A DNA stretch of 64,000 nt from UBA11524 sp963617205 (GCA_963617205.1 CAVEOA010000002.1:124001-188000); one strand, 5' to 3'. Counted from the stretch's first letter, positions 16,870-25,929 are shown. Program-made: numbers and translations. Notes: generated from the letters alone by a model not told the origin.

Positions 16870-17253
16870 ATGACTCATGAAGAGATCATTGCCGCCGTCG
16901 AGTCTATGACGGTGCTGGAGCTGGCCGATCTGGTCAAGGCTATGGAAGAAAAGTTCGGCGTGTCCGCTGCTGCGACCGCTGTTGTTGCTGGTCCCGCTGC
17001 TGGCGCTGCTGCTGCCGCTGTGGAAGAGAAGACCGAGTTCGACGTGGTGCTGAAGTCCTTCGACGCCGCTTCGAAGCTGAAGGTTCTGAAGCTGGTCCGC
17101 GAAGTGTGCGGCCTGGGCCTGAAGGAAGCAAAGGACTTCGTCGAGGCTGTTCCGAACGGCCCGAAGACCGTCAAGGAAGCTCTGCCGAAGGAAGAAGCCG
17201 AGAAGCTGGCTGCCCAGTTCAAGGAAGTCGGCGGCGAGTGCGAAATCAAGTAA
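16870..17253 (+). CDS. rplL: 50S ribosomal protein L7/L12
   Basis: 127-residue stalk protein that recruits translation GTPases. It has an N-terminal dimerisation helix pair, an Ala/Gly-rich hinge (about 38-52), and the conserved C-terminal domain with EFDVVLKSFDAASKLKVLK, VREVCGLGLKEAKDFVEAVP and KEALPKEEAEKL. AGGAGG precedes the ATG. A terminator follows after about 30 nt, and rpoB-rpoC, which normally come next, are absent. Confidence 0.97.
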   Translation: MTHEEIIAAVESMTVLELADLVKAMEEKFGVSAAATAVVAGPAAGAAAAAVEEKTEFDVVLKSFDAASKLKVLKLVREVCGLGLKEAKDFVEAVPNGPKTVKEALPKEEAEKLAAQFKEVGGECEIK

Positions 17254-17284
17254 TCTTCGGATTGCTCGAATCGAACTGCAATGC

Positions 17285-17324
17285 AAAGGGGATTGTCTCA
17301 TCGCGAGGCAATCCCCTTTTTTTC
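17285..17324 (+). terminator. Terminator of rplJL
   Basis: Stem of about 14 bp, AAGGGGATTGTCTC / GAGGCAATCCCCTT, with a TTTTTTT run on the plus strand. It also separates the convergent ribF gene. Confidence 0.9.
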
Positions 17325-17331
17325 TGCATTT

Positions 17332-18249
17332 TTACTGAAGCTGCGCGAAATAGGCTCTGCATTCGTCCGCATCGTGCGAAATCTGATTCTTCAGCGCATC
17401 GATGTCGTCGAATTTCCGCTCCGGCCGCATGAATTTCAGGAACGTCAGCCGCACCTTCCGCCCGTAGAGCGAAAGAAATTCATCGAGCACATGCGCCTCG
17501 ACCGTCACAGGACCATCCGGCACGGTCGGATGACGCCCGACATTCACGACTGCCGGAAAAATGCCGCCGTTCGTCTCCAGATAGCAGGCATAGACGCCGA
17601 ACGCAGGCAGCGCCTTGTTCTTCGGGACGCTGATGTTTGCCGTCGGATAGCCCAACGTCCGCCCGAGCTGCTTGCCCTCGGTGACGCATCCGGTCATCGT
17701 ATAGCCGCGTCCGAGCAGGTTGTTGACGCTGTGAATGTCGCCCTGCGCCAGCAGCCGCCGAATCCGCGTAGAGGACACCGTTTCGCCCTCAATCACGACC
17801 TCCGGCACAATCACGGTGCGGAAGCCGTGCTTCTTGCCGTACTCCTTGAGCATTTGCCCGTTGCCGCGTCCACCCGCGCCGAACGTGAAGTTAAATCCGC
17901 AAACAACGACAACCGGCGCGTACACCTCGACCATTTCCGCCATGAAGTCCTCGGGCTCCTGCGCCGCGCGCGCTTTCGTGAAGGTTGTGACGCACAGCCC
18001 ATCCACGCCGAAGGACTGCATCACCGCCGCCTTTTCCGGCAGCGTCGTCAGCATCGGCGGCGTCTTCTCCGGTGCAAGCACCTGCAGCGGATGCGGCGAA
18101 AACGTGCATACCGCCAGCGGATAGACCATCTCCTGCGCCAGCTCATCGCCGCGCATCAGCAGCGCCTGATGACCGCGATGCACGCCGTCAAACATACCCA
18201 GCACCAGCACGCACGGGTTCAGCCGCTTAGGGTCACGGATGATTCGCAT
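17332..18249 (-). CDS. ribF: Bifunctional riboflavin kinase / FAD synthetase
   Basis: 305-residue enzyme that phosphorylates riboflavin to FMN and adenylylates FMN to FAD. The N-terminal nucleotidyltransferase shows GMFDGVHRGHQ near residue 20 and the SSTRIRRLL motif. The C-terminal flavokinase shows GRTLGYPTANI and the N-V-G-R-HPTV segment. The ATG at 18249 follows AAGGAGG and overlaps the 3' end of truB by 17 nt; a longer upstream frame only reads through truB. It is last in the rbfA-truB-ribF unit and faces rplL. Confidence 0.95.
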   Translation of the reverse strand: MRIIRDPKRLNPCVLVLGMFDGVHRGHQALLMRGDELAQEMVYPLAVCTFSPHPLQVLAPEKTPPMLTTLPEKAAVMQSFGVDGLCVTTFTKARAAQEPEDFMAEMVEVYAPVVVVCGFNFTFGAGGRGNGQMLKEYGKKHGFRTVIVPEVVIEGETVSSTRIRRLLAQGDIHSVNNLLGRGYTMTGCVTEGKQLGRTLGYPTANISVPKNKALPAFGVYACYLETNGGIFPAVVNVGRHPTVPDGPVTVEAHVLDEFLSLYGRKVRLTFLKFMRPERKFDDIDALKNQISHDADECRAYFAQLQ

Positions 18250-19147
18250 AGTTTTCCTCCTTGTCCGGCGGAAAGACGCATCGCCAGATGAGCTCGTCCT
18301 GCTCCCTTGCCGCAATGCCCCGGAATTGATTGCGCAAATAAATGCGCGCCGCCGCGCCGGATTGCAGCTGCTCTGCACCCTTCAATGCACGGATGGGCAG
18401 CTTCACGCCGTTGACAACCTGCTTTTCAAGGGAAGCCGGCGCATCCAGCCGCACCATGTGCCCGATGCCGATATCCATGGGCAGAAGCGCAAGCGTCCCA
18501 TTCTGCTGATGCTGGGCAATTTCCTCCAGCGTCATGGCAGTATCAAGCGTGAACACGCCGCTCTGTGCCCGAAGCAGAAACCGCATGTGCGCCGGACAGC
18601 CGGTCAATTTGCCCAAATCATCGCAAATGGAGCGAATATACGTGCCTCGACCGCAGCGGATTGTCATGCGTACGCCGTGCCCCGCCGTTTCCTCATGCAC
18701 ATCAATGGAGGACACGTGCACGGTGCGCACGGGCGCTTCGACCTGTTCGCCGTCACGTGCACGCTCGTAAAGCGGCTTGCCGTCCTGCTTGATAGCGCTG
18801 TAGACGCTCGGACGCTGCTCGATGTCGCCGACGAGATGGGTGACTGCCTCGCGCACCTGCCCGATGGTCGGATAATTGCTGCCCGTTTCGATGACGCGCC
18901 CTGTCGCATCCTGCGTATCCGTCGCAGCCCCGAAGGCGCATTCCGCCACGTACGTTTTTTCCTTGTCCACCAGATAATCAAACAGCCGCGCCGCACGCCC
19001 GAGCATCACCGGCAGCACACCGGATGCCTCCGGGTCGAGCGTTCCGGCATGTCCGACATGCTTCTCGCCTGTCATGCGCTTCACATAGCCAACAACGGCG
19101 GCGCTCGTCATCCCCGGCGGCTTGAGGACATTCAAAAAGCCGTTCAT
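18233..19147 (-). CDS. truB: tRNA pseudouridine-55 synthase
   Basis: 304-residue enzyme that makes pseudouridine 55 in the T loop of tRNAs. The catalytic aspartate is D38 in GHAGTLDPEASGVL. KTYVAECAFG, the RPSVYSAIKQDGKPLYE block and GTYIRSICDDLG are as expected. It overlaps rbfA by ATGA and ribF by 17 nt, indicating translational coupling. Confidence 0.96.
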   Translation of the reverse strand: MNGFLNVLKPPGMTSAAVVGYVKRMTGEKHVGHAGTLDPEASGVLPVMLGRAARLFDYLVDKEKTYVAECAFGAATDTQDATGRVIETGSNYPTIGQVREAVTHLVGDIEQRPSVYSAIKQDGKPLYERARDGEQVEAPVRTVHVSSIDVHEETAGHGVRMTIRCGRGTYIRSICDDLGKLTGCPAHMRFLLRAQSGVFTLDTAMTLEEIAQHQQNGTLALLPMDIGIGHMVRLDAPASLEKQVVNGVKLPIRALKGAEQLQSGAAARIYLRNQFRGIAAREQDELIWRCVFPPDKEENYANHP

Positions 19148-19521
19148 GCCTGCGGTTCTTCCTCTTCGCGGTCAGGCTCATTCTTGCGCGCTTCCGCCAG
19201 CACCTGCGCGATATGCACGCCATAGGCGATGTTCTGATCGCTGACGAATTGCAGCTCCGGCGCGGTGCGGATGAGCATCTGATGGCCAAGCTCGCGGCGG
19301 ATAAAGCCCGCGGCGTTCTTGAGCGCCTTCATGAGCGGCTCGCGAAGGTCATCCTCAAGAACGGAAACGTAGATTTTGGCGTAACGGAGGTCGCGGGTAA
19401 CGTCCGCACGGGTCACGGAAAAGGTGCCTGTGACGCGCGGATCGTTCACATCATCGCGGATGATGCGGTCGACCTCGCGGCGCAGCTCCTCGGAAATTCG
19501 GTCAATGCGTTGATAGCTCAT
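19144..19521 (-). CDS. rbfA: 30S ribosome-binding factor A
   Basis: 125-residue assembly factor that binds the 16S rRNA 5' region during small-subunit maturation. The KH-like fold sequence is complete: RIDRISEELRREVDRIIRDDVNDPRV, then YAKIYVSVL and the RTAPELQFVSDQNIAYG segment. The ATG at 19521 follows AGGAGG; the in-frame extension upstream runs into repeats. Usually rbfA directly follows infB. Here 640 nt of repeats lie between them, so the unit may depend on read-through from infB or on a promoter not recognised. Confidence 0.95.
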   Translation of the reverse strand: MSYQRIDRISEELRREVDRIIRDDVNDPRVTGTFSVTRADVTRDLRYAKIYVSVLEDDLREPLMKALKNAAGFIRRELGHQMLIRTAPELQFVSDQNIAYGVHIAQVLAEARKNEPDREEEEPQA

Positions 19522-19560
19522 TGTATCCTCCTGATCATAAAGGTTCAAAAGGGTCGATGA

Positions 19561-20060
19561 CCCTTCGCAATGCACTTTTCCGCAGTAGGTGGGGAATGCG
19601 GCTAATTATTCTGTTTGCATCCGAAGGGGTTTAAGAAAGAATCAGACGAAGTCTGCGAACGGAAAACCCCCTTGTTAGTGGATACGAGCAGGGGCTTTGC
19701 GCTCGCCCCTGCACCCTTCGCAATGCGCTTTTCCGCAGTATGTGGGGAATGCGGCTAATTATCTTGTTTGCATCCGAAGGGGTTTAAGAAAAAATCAGAC
19801 GAAGTCTGCGAGCGGAAAGCCCCCTTGGGCAGGGAGTTTCGCATCTGCGGATGCGAGCAGGGGCTTTGCGCTCGCCCCTGCACCCTTCGCAATGCGCTTT
19901 TCCATAATAAGTGGGTAAAGTGACTTTTTTACCGTAATAGGTGGGAAATGCGGCTTTTTCTCGTTTGCCAAGGCACAACGATGAAGATATTATCCTGTAT
20001 GCAGCCGAAGGGGTTTGAGAAAGAATCAGACGAAGTCTGCGAATGGAAAGCCCCCTTGCA
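19561..20060. repeat. Block of about three 150-170 bp intergenic repeats between infB and rbfA
   Basis: Copies begin near 19561, 19714 and 19883. Shared parts are CCCTTCGCAATGCGCTTTTCC, a GGGGAATGCGGCTAATTAT segment, GCATCCGAAGGGGTTTAAGAA, the GAA-loop hairpin CAGACGAAGTCTG (19643, 19796, 20027), GGAAAGCCCCCTTG, and the hairpin GGGGCTTTGCGCTCGCCCC. The third copy is diverged and shows an extra short duplication (GTGGGTAAAGTG near 19911). No coding potential is credible. Confidence 0.88.
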
Positions 20061-20161
20061 AGGGGCTGAAAAACGGACGAAGCCCACCGCAGCGATGAAG
20101 CGAAAAAAGGAGGCAGGGAAAGCCATCTGAAATTGACTTTACCCAACCTCCGTTGATGCGA

Positions 20162-23100
20162 TTAGCGCGGGATTTCCTCCATGATAAAGCACTCGACGAC
20201 ATCGCCTTCCTTGATGTCGTTGTGCCCCTCCAGGCTCATGCCGCACTCAAAGCCGGCAGCCATGTCCTTGACGTCTTCCTTGTAGTGCTTGAGGCTGCTG
20301 AGCTTGCCCTCGAAAACAACGACGTTCTCGCGCAGCAGACGCACCTGCGCGTTGCGCTGCACCTTGCCGTCGGTCACGTAGCAACCGGCAATCACGCCGG
20401 CACCGGTAATCTTGAACACGCTGCGAACCTCTGCGTGACCCAGCAGCACCTCGCGGTACTCGGGCGCAAGCAGACCCTTCATCGCCAGCTCCATGTCCTC
20501 AATCGCCTTGTAAATGACGGTGTACAGGCGTACATCGACCTTCTCGTGCTCCGCCGCTTCACGCGCAGAGGCGTCCGGACGGATGTTGAAGCCGATGATG
20601 ATGGCGTTGAACGCGCTGGCGAGGTTGACATCGTCCTTGGTGATTGCACCGGCCGCGCTGTGCAGCACGTGCACCTTGACCTCGTCGCTGCTGAGCTTCT
20701 CCATCGCCTGCTTGACTGCCTCGACAGAGCCCTGCACGTCTGCCTTGATAATCAAGTTCAGCGTCGTTTGCTTGCCGCTCTCCATGTTGGAGAACATGTT
20801 CTCGAGGCTGACCTTCGCCATCGATGCCTCGCGCGCAGCCTTGAGCTTCGCCTTGCGTTCCTCGGCGACCTGACGGGACAGGCGATCGTCGCCGACAGCC
20901 TGCATTTCGTCGCCTGCGGACGGCACTTCGTCAAAGCCCATGATTTCCACAGGCGTTGACGGACCGGCTTCCTTGACCTTCTCGCCGCGGTCGTTAATCA
21001 GCGCACGGACACGGCCGCTTGCCAGACCCGCGATGATGTTGTCGCCGACATGCAGCGTACCGTTCTGCATCAGCACGGTGGCCAGCGGACCACGCGCCTT
21101 GTCCAGCTTCGCCTCGATGATGACGCCGCGACCCAGACGATTCGGGTTTGCGCGCAGCTCCATGGTGTCCGCCTGCAGCAGAATCATTTCGAGCAGCTCA
21201 TCGACGCCCTCGCCGGTCTTTGCGGAAACGGGGCACATAATCGTGTCGCCGCCCCAATCCTCGCAGACGATGCCGTACTTTGTCAGGTCGGTCTTGACGC
21301 GCTCGGCGTCCGCATCCGGCTTATCCATCTTGTTGATGGCGACAATGATCGGCACCTCGGCGGCCTTGGCATGGTTGATGGCTTCGATGGTCTGCGGCAT
21401 GACGGAATCGTCCGCGGCAACCACCAGCACGGCGATGTCCGTCGCCTGAGCGCCGCGGGCACGCATGGCGGTGAACGCCTCGTGACCGGGGGTATCCAGG
21501 AACGTGATGTCGCGGCCGTTCATCTTGACCGTGTATGCACCGATGTGCTGCGTAATGCCGCCAGCCTCGCCTGCGGTGACGCGGCTCTTGCGGATGTAGT
21601 CCAGCAGGGACGTCTTGCCGTGGTCAACGTGACCCATAATCGTCACGACCGGCGGACGCGTCTCGAGGTTCTCTTCAGCGTCATCGAAGTTCTCCGCGGT
21701 CAGCTGGTCTTCAGCGGTGACCTCGGGCTTCTTCTCCAGCGTGATGTCAAAGTCAGCGCACACCAGCGATGCGGTATCAAAGTCAATCTCGCTGTTGATG
21801 GTCGCCATGTTGCCCAGCAGGAACAGCTTCTTGATGATTTCCGCGCTCGTCTTGCCGATTTTCTCGCACAGGTCGCGGACGACAATCGTATCGCCGTTCA
21901 TGTACGCATGCTCAATCTTGATGGGCGCCATCATCTGCTGCGCGGACGGCTTTTTCATGCGGCTGCGCTTACCGCCGCGCACCACATCGTCGTCATATCC
22001 GCTATAGCCCGCGTCACGGCTGAGCTGCTTGCGGTTGCGCGCCACATGCTCCGGGTCGTGCTGACGGACGTAGTTCTTCTTGTTCGGATCGTAGTTGGAG
22101 ACGCGCTCCTTGCCCATGCTCGGCGTGATATCCGGCACAGACGGCTTCTGACGACCCATGCCGGCGCCTGCGGGACGACCGTTCCCCGGACGGGGCTGCA
22201 TGCCGCCCTGCGGACGTGCGCCCTGCGCACCCTGCGGACGCGCGATGAACGGACCGTTGCCGCCCTGACGCGGCTGGAACGTGCCGTTTGCCGGACGATT
22301 GCCCGGTGCGCCCTGCGGACGTGCGATGAACGGACCGTTGCCGCCCTGCGGACGCTGGCCCTGCTGCCCCTGAGCACCCTGCGGACGCGCGATGAACGGA
22401 CCGTTGCCGCCCTGACGCGGCTGGAACGTGCCGTTTGCCGGACGATTGCCCTGCGGACGCTGTCCCTGCTGCACCTGTCCCTGCGGACGCGGCTGCACGG
22501 GACGCGGCGGGCGAATGACGTTCGGTGCAAGCCCGACCGGCTTCTGCGGAAGCGCCTGACCGGCACGCGAAATAATCTGACCAATGGCAGGCTTCTTCGG
22601 CGCTTCCTCGGTTTTGGGTGAATCACCCTTGGGGGAATCCCCCTTGGGGGCGTCAGCCTTGGGGGAATCGGCTTTGGGTGCATCAGCCTTGGGGGCGTCA
22701 GCCTTGGGAGAATCCACCTTGGGTGAATCACTCTTGACCTCTGCCTTGGCTTCGGGCTTCGCAGTCTCCTGCTTCGCCTCGTTCTTCTGCGCGGGCTTCG
22801 GTGCTTCTGCCTTCTGCACGGGCTTTGCAGTCTCCTGCTTCGCCTCGTTCTTCTGCACGGCTTTTAGTGCTTCTGCCTTCTGCGCGGGCTTTGCAGCTTC
22901 CTGCTTCATTTCGCTCTTCTGCGCGGACTTCGGCGCTTCTGCCTTCTGCACAGGCTTGACCTCTGCCTTGGGCGCATCACTCAAGGGGGAATCCGCCTTG
23001 GTGGAATCCGCCTTGGCAGAATCTGCCTTGGTGGGATCTGCCTTGGCTTCAGCCTGCTTTTCATTCGCCTTGAGGGCAGCGTTCACGGCAGCCTGTTCCT

Positions 23101-23332
23101 CCGCGTCGAGCATAACGTAGGCCTTGGAATGGTCGGAAATGCGCTTTTCCGCCTCTGCGCGCTTTTCCTGCTCCGCCTGCGCGTTGCGGGTCTTGACAAA
23201 CTCGTTTTCGAGCGCACGCAGCGACTTCGCCAATCCGTCCGCTCCCTGACGAACACGAGAGGCGTCATCACGCACCTTCACGGCATCCGTCATCAGTTCC
23301 TTGATTGAATCCTTCAGTTTCACCTTCGTCAT
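20162..23332 (-). CDS. infB: Translation initiation factor IF-2 with expanded low-complexity N-terminus
   Basis: 1056-residue GTPase that places fMet-tRNA on the 30S subunit. The G domain starts near residue 566 (GHVDHGKTS), with DTPGHEAF, NKMDKPDAD and the SAKTGEG loop following, then domains II-IV to a conserved C-terminus (GDVVECFIMEEIPR). The first 100 residues are charged helix. About 95-245 is a Lys/Ala/Asp/Pro tract with KADSPKADAPK and AKPVQKAEAPK repeats. About 265-380 is a Gly/Pro/Gln/Arg tract with duplicated blocks ending GGNGPFIARPQG. Overlaps ylxQ by 4 nt. It belongs to the rimP operon. Confidence 0.96.
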   Translation of the reverse strand: MTKVKLKDSIKELMTDAVKVRDDASRVRQGADGLAKSLRALENEFVKTRNAQAEQEKRAEAEKRISDHSKAYVMLDAEEQAAVNAALKANEKQAEAKADPTKADSAKADSTKADSPLSDAPKAEVKPVQKAEAPKSAQKSEMKQEAAKPAQKAEALKAVQKNEAKQETAKPVQKAEAPKPAQKNEAKQETAKPEAKAEVKSDSPKVDSPKADAPKADAPKADSPKADAPKGDSPKGDSPKTEEAPKKPAIGQIISRAGQALPQKPVGLAPNVIRPPRPVQPRPQGQVQQGQRPQGNRPANGTFQPRQGGNGPFIARPQGAQGQQGQRPQGGNGPFIARPQGAPGNRPANGTFQPRQGGNGPFIARPQGAQGARPQGGMQPRPGNGRPAGAGMGRQKPSVPDITPSMGKERVSNYDPNKKNYVRQHDPEHVARNRKQLSRDAGYSGYDDDVVRGGKRSRMKKPSAQQMMAPIKIEHAYMNGDTIVVRDLCEKIGKTSAEIIKKLFLLGNMATINSEIDFDTASLVCADFDITLEKKPEVTAEDQLTAENFDDAEENLETRPPVVTIMGHVDHGKTSLLDYIRKSRVTAGEAGGITQHIGAYTVKMNGRDITFLDTPGHEAFTAMRARGAQATDIAVLVVAADDSVMPQTIEAINHAKAAEVPIIVAINKMDKPDADAERVKTDLTKYGIVCEDWGGDTIMCPVSAKTGEGVDELLEMILLQADTMELRANPNRLGRGVIIEAKLDKARGPLATVLMQNGTLHVGDNIIAGLASGRVRALINDRGEKVKEAGPSTPVEIMGFDEVPSAGDEMQAVGDDRLSRQVAEERKAKLKAAREASMAKVSLENMFSNMESGKQTTLNLIIKADVQGSVEAVKQAMEKLSSDEVKVHVLHSAAGAITKDDVNLASAFNAIIIGFNIRPDASAREAAEHEKVDVRLYTVIYKAIEDMELAMKGLLAPEYREVLLGHAEVRSVFKITGAGVIAGCYVTDGKVQRNAQVRLLRENVVVFEGKLSSLKHYKEDVKDMAAGFECGMSLEGHNDIKEGDVVECFIMEEIPR

Positions 23333-23697
23333 TCGACGCTTGCACCCCCGCCATGATTTTCCGATTTGATTGATTGTCCAAGCTTCCCGTGTGCATCCTC
23401 GTGAAGATTCTGCCTGATTTGCTCCGCCAGACCGCCCTGCGCAACCGCCATGGCTACCCCCGGACGACCTGTCGCTTCATGAAGGAGACCCTGCGGCAGC
23501 ATTGCCAGCAACACATGATTGTGTTCGCAAGCGCCGCGGTATTTATCCTGAGTGGCTTGAGACGCGCCGCTGTCGAGCAGCAGAATCGCGCAGCTCCCGC
23601 CACGAATGCTTTTCAGGCAGCCATCCTCACCGAAGGTCGCCTGTCGTGCCCGCACGCACAGTCCCATCAGACCGCGCAGCTTATCCTCTCTCTGCAT
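23329..23697 (-). CDS. ylxQ: L7Ae/L30e-family ribosomal-type protein (YlxQ-like)
   Basis: 122-residue RNA-binding protein of the L7Ae/L30e group, found between ylxR and infB in many Firmicutes. The core reads LRGLMGLCVRARQATFGEDGCLKSIRGGSCAILLLDSGAS in pieces typical of the family, followed by VLLAMLPQG and GRPGVAMAV. The C-terminal 25 residues are polar and variable. GGAGG lies 13 nt before the ATG at 23697, somewhat far, and inside the end of ylxR. Coupled by ATGA to infB. Confidence 0.85.
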   Translation of the reverse strand: MQREDKLRGLMGLCVRARQATFGEDGCLKSIRGGSCAILLLDSGASQATQDKYRGACEHNHVLLAMLPQGLLHEATGRPGVAMAVAQGGLAEQIRQNLHEDAHGKLGQSIKSENHGGGASVE

Positions 23698-23702
23698 CTG
23701 CG

Positions 23703-23993
23703 TCAGGTGTCCTCCGCTTCTGCTTCCGAGAGCTTCGCCAGCTCCTGCCGCAAGCTCTCCGCAACCTCGTCGGTGAGCTGTACCTCGAGCTGACGTTCGA
23801 GCTGCTTCTGGCGGATTGCCCGCATCAGGCAGCTTTCCTGTCGGCACACGTAAGCGCCGCGTCCGGGCTTTTTGCCGCCCGAATCCATCGAAACCGTACC
23901 GTCCGGTGCGCGGACGACGCGGATCATTTCGCGTTTTGGCTTGCTTTCGCGGCATCCGACGCACATGCGCATCGGAATCTTCTTCGGCTTCAT
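23703..23993 (-). CDS. ylxR: YlxR-family protein (DUF448)
   Basis: 96-residue basic protein of the YlxR family, reported to bind RNA and in some species to affect RNase P or transcription. The signature RMCVGCRESKPKREMIRVVR and GRGAYVCRQESCLMRAI are present, with the paired Cys residues. The ATG at 23993 follows AAAGGAG 6 nt upstream. It sits in the usual nusA-ylxR-ylxQ-infB order. Confidence 0.92.
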   Translation of the reverse strand: MKPKKIPMRMCVGCRESKPKREMIRVVRAPDGTVSMDSGGKKPGRGAYVCRQESCLMRAIRQKQLERQLEVQLTDEVAESLRQELAKLSEAEAEDT

Positions 23994-24091
23994 CAAGGCT
24001 CCTTTGGGCGGTGCATCCGGGTTCGGATTCGCCGCCGAATCTCTTTTTCCTCTATCCTCTGCGATGATATCGCTCCAAATGGGGCACAAAC

Positions 24092-24104
24092 CGGACGAAG
24101 TCCG
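24092..24104 (-). repeat. GAA-loop mini-hairpin in the nusA-ylxR gap
   Basis: CGGAC GAA GTCCG, flanked by CC and CCGG, matches the small covarying hairpin of the dispersed intergenic family. It lies just after the nusA stop codon. Confidence 0.6.
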
Positions 24105-24109
24105 CCGGA

Positions 24110-25339
24110 TTACAGCGTGTCGTCCTCGTCCATCTGGATGTCGGTCATCTCGTCGATGGCCTGATAGGGCGCGAACTGCGGCTCGGCAGGCGCTTCCTCA
24201 GCCTGCGGCATGGCGGCAGTGACCTGCTCGGCGTACTGGGACTGGCTCTTGATGTCAATCTTCCAGCCGGTCAGCTTCGCGGCAAGACGCGCGTTTTGCC
24301 CTTCCTTGCCGATGGCGAGCGACAGCTGATTGTCCGGCACAACCACGATGCAGGAGTGCTGACCGCTTTCCTCGGTATACACCTCGCGGACGTTCGCCGG
24401 ATTCAGCGCGTTGGCAATAAATTCCGCCGGATTTTCGCTCCACTTGATGATGTCGATCTTCTCGCCGCGCAGCTCGTTCACCACACGGGTCACGCGATCG
24501 CCGCGCGGACCAACGCAAGCGCCGACCGGATCAATCAGCACATCCGTGGAATGCACCGCCATCTTCGTGCGGCTGCCTGCCTCGCGGGCAAGCCCCTTGA
24601 TCAGCACCTTGCCGCCGGCGATTTCAGGCACTTCCATCTCGAACAGGCGCTTGACCAGATTCGGATGCGTCCGGCTGACGCGCACCTGCGGTCCATGGCG
24701 GTTCGATGTGTCATCCCCGCGGTGCACCTCGAGCACGTAGACCTTCAGGTGATCATCGATATCGATGTTCTCGCCCGGAATCATCTGATCCGCCTCGAGA
24801 TAGCCGTCGTCGCGACCCATCAGCTCGACCAGCGCGCCCTTATCATCCACGCGGCGGACGACAGCCGTCAGGATTTCATTCTCCTTGTCGGCATATTCCT
24901 CGTACACGCGGCCGCGCTCTGCCTCGCGCAGGCGCTGCATAATCACGCCCTTGGCGGTCTGCGCGGCGACACGCAGGAAGTTGCGCGGCGTCACGTCCTC
25001 CTCGACAATGTCGCCCATCTGGTAGGTATCCTTGATTTTGCGCGCCTCCTCGATCGAAATCTGATCGACGGGCTTTTCGACCTCTTCGACGATCAGGCGG
25101 CGGATATACACGTGAATCTCGCCTGTCGTGCGGTCGATCACGGCGCTGATGTTGTTGGCAGAGGGTTCGTCGCCCTTGGTGCAGTTCTTGGCGTACGCCT
25201 TTTTGAGCGCATCCTCGACTGTCGTGAAGAGCATTTCCTCGCTCAGATCCTTCTCCTTGCAGAGCACGCGGATTGCCTCCACCAGCTCCCGATTCTGGTT
25301 ACTCGCCTGCACAACAGGCGCTGCCTTGGTCTTTCTCAT
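24110..25339 (-). CDS. nusA: Transcription termination/antitermination factor NusA
   Basis: 409-residue RNA polymerase-associated factor. The order is an N-terminal polymerase-binding domain (RELVEAIRVLCKEKDLSEEMLF), an S1 domain (about 140-205), then KH1 and KH2 with DPVGACVGPRGDRV and LAIGKEGQNARLAAKLTGWKI. It lacks the C-terminal acidic repeats of enterobacterial NusA but ends in a short acidic tail (MTDIQMDEDDTL). It starts 40 nt after rimP. Confidence 0.96.
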   Translation of the reverse strand: MRKTKAAPVVQASNQNRELVEAIRVLCKEKDLSEEMLFTTVEDALKKAYAKNCTKGDEPSANNISAVIDRTTGEIHVYIRRLIVEEVEKPVDQISIEEARKIKDTYQMGDIVEEDVTPRNFLRVAAQTAKGVIMQRLREAERGRVYEEYADKENEILTAVVRRVDDKGALVELMGRDDGYLEADQMIPGENIDIDDHLKVYVLEVHRGDDTSNRHGPQVRVSRTHPNLVKRLFEMEVPEIAGGKVLIKGLAREAGSRTKMAVHSTDVLIDPVGACVGPRGDRVTRVVNELRGEKIDIIKWSENPAEFIANALNPANVREVYTEESGQHSCIVVVPDNQLSLAIGKEGQNARLAAKLTGWKIDIKSQSQYAEQVTAAMPQAEEAPAEPQFAPYQAIDEMTDIQMDEDDTL

Positions 25340-25379
25340 GAATTCTGTTCCACCTTTAAGCTTATGCTGTTTTAATCCT

Positions 25380-25892
25380 TTATTCGTCTACGCGGACGCT
25401 GCCGGCGTCATCCTCGCCGGACAGGTCGACGGTTTCGACACCTGACATGTCCACCACGGGCTTCACGAGCGATGCGGCGCGGCGTGCGATGCGCTTTTCC
25501 TCGCCGTCAATCAGCAGCACCATGTCCTGCTGGTCGAAATCGGTCAGGATGCCCGTGAACAACTTCTGACCATCCATCGCCTTGAACAGGTGAACCTCCA
25601 CCTCATCGCCAATGGCGCGTTCAAAGTCGCGATCCTTCCTGAGCGGACGGTCGATGCCCGGTGAGGACACTTCCAGAAAGTCGAAATCATACGACTCGAC
25701 AAGCGGCTGAATCGCACGGTGATACCGTTCGCAGTCATCCAGCGACATGCCCTCCGGACGATCCACATAAATCCGCAGGAACTTGCCCGTGCTTTCCTTG
25801 TCCAGGCAGACGTCCACCAGCTCATAGCCCAACTCGTCCGCCAGACGCTGACATTTCGGCAGCACCACTGCCGTCAGCTCCGCCTTCGCCAT
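25380..25892 (-). CDS. rimP: Ribosome maturation factor RimP
   Basis: 170-residue factor for 30S assembly. The family features are ELVDVCLDKESTGKFLRIYVDRPEG and the SSPGIDRPLRKDRDFERAIGDEV core, and a C-terminal SH3-like domain. The acidic tail (SGEDDAGSVRVDE) is longer than usual. The ATG at 25892 follows AGAGGTGAGG; an upstream in-frame ATG at 25913 is less well placed. First gene of the rimP-nusA-ylxR-ylxQ-infB operon. Confidence 0.94.
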   Translation of the reverse strand: MAKAELTAVVLPKCQRLADELGYELVDVCLDKESTGKFLRIYVDRPEGMSLDDCERYHRAIQPLVESYDFDFLEVSSPGIDRPLRKDRDFERAIGDEVEVHLFKAMDGQKLFTGILTDFDQQDMVLLIDGEEKRIARRAASLVKPVVDMSGVETVDLSGEDDAGSVRVDE

Positions 25893-25929
25893 GCGCCTCA
25901 CCTCTTTCCGCAATCATCTGCAGGCAATC

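Noticed and set aside
19561..20060. Possible CRISPR array or small genes
   Set aside because: Repeat units vary along their length and short frames contain only repeat-derived residues.
21050..22621. 523-codon plus-strand frame opposite infB
   Set aside because: Shadow of the infB GTPase and repeat region.
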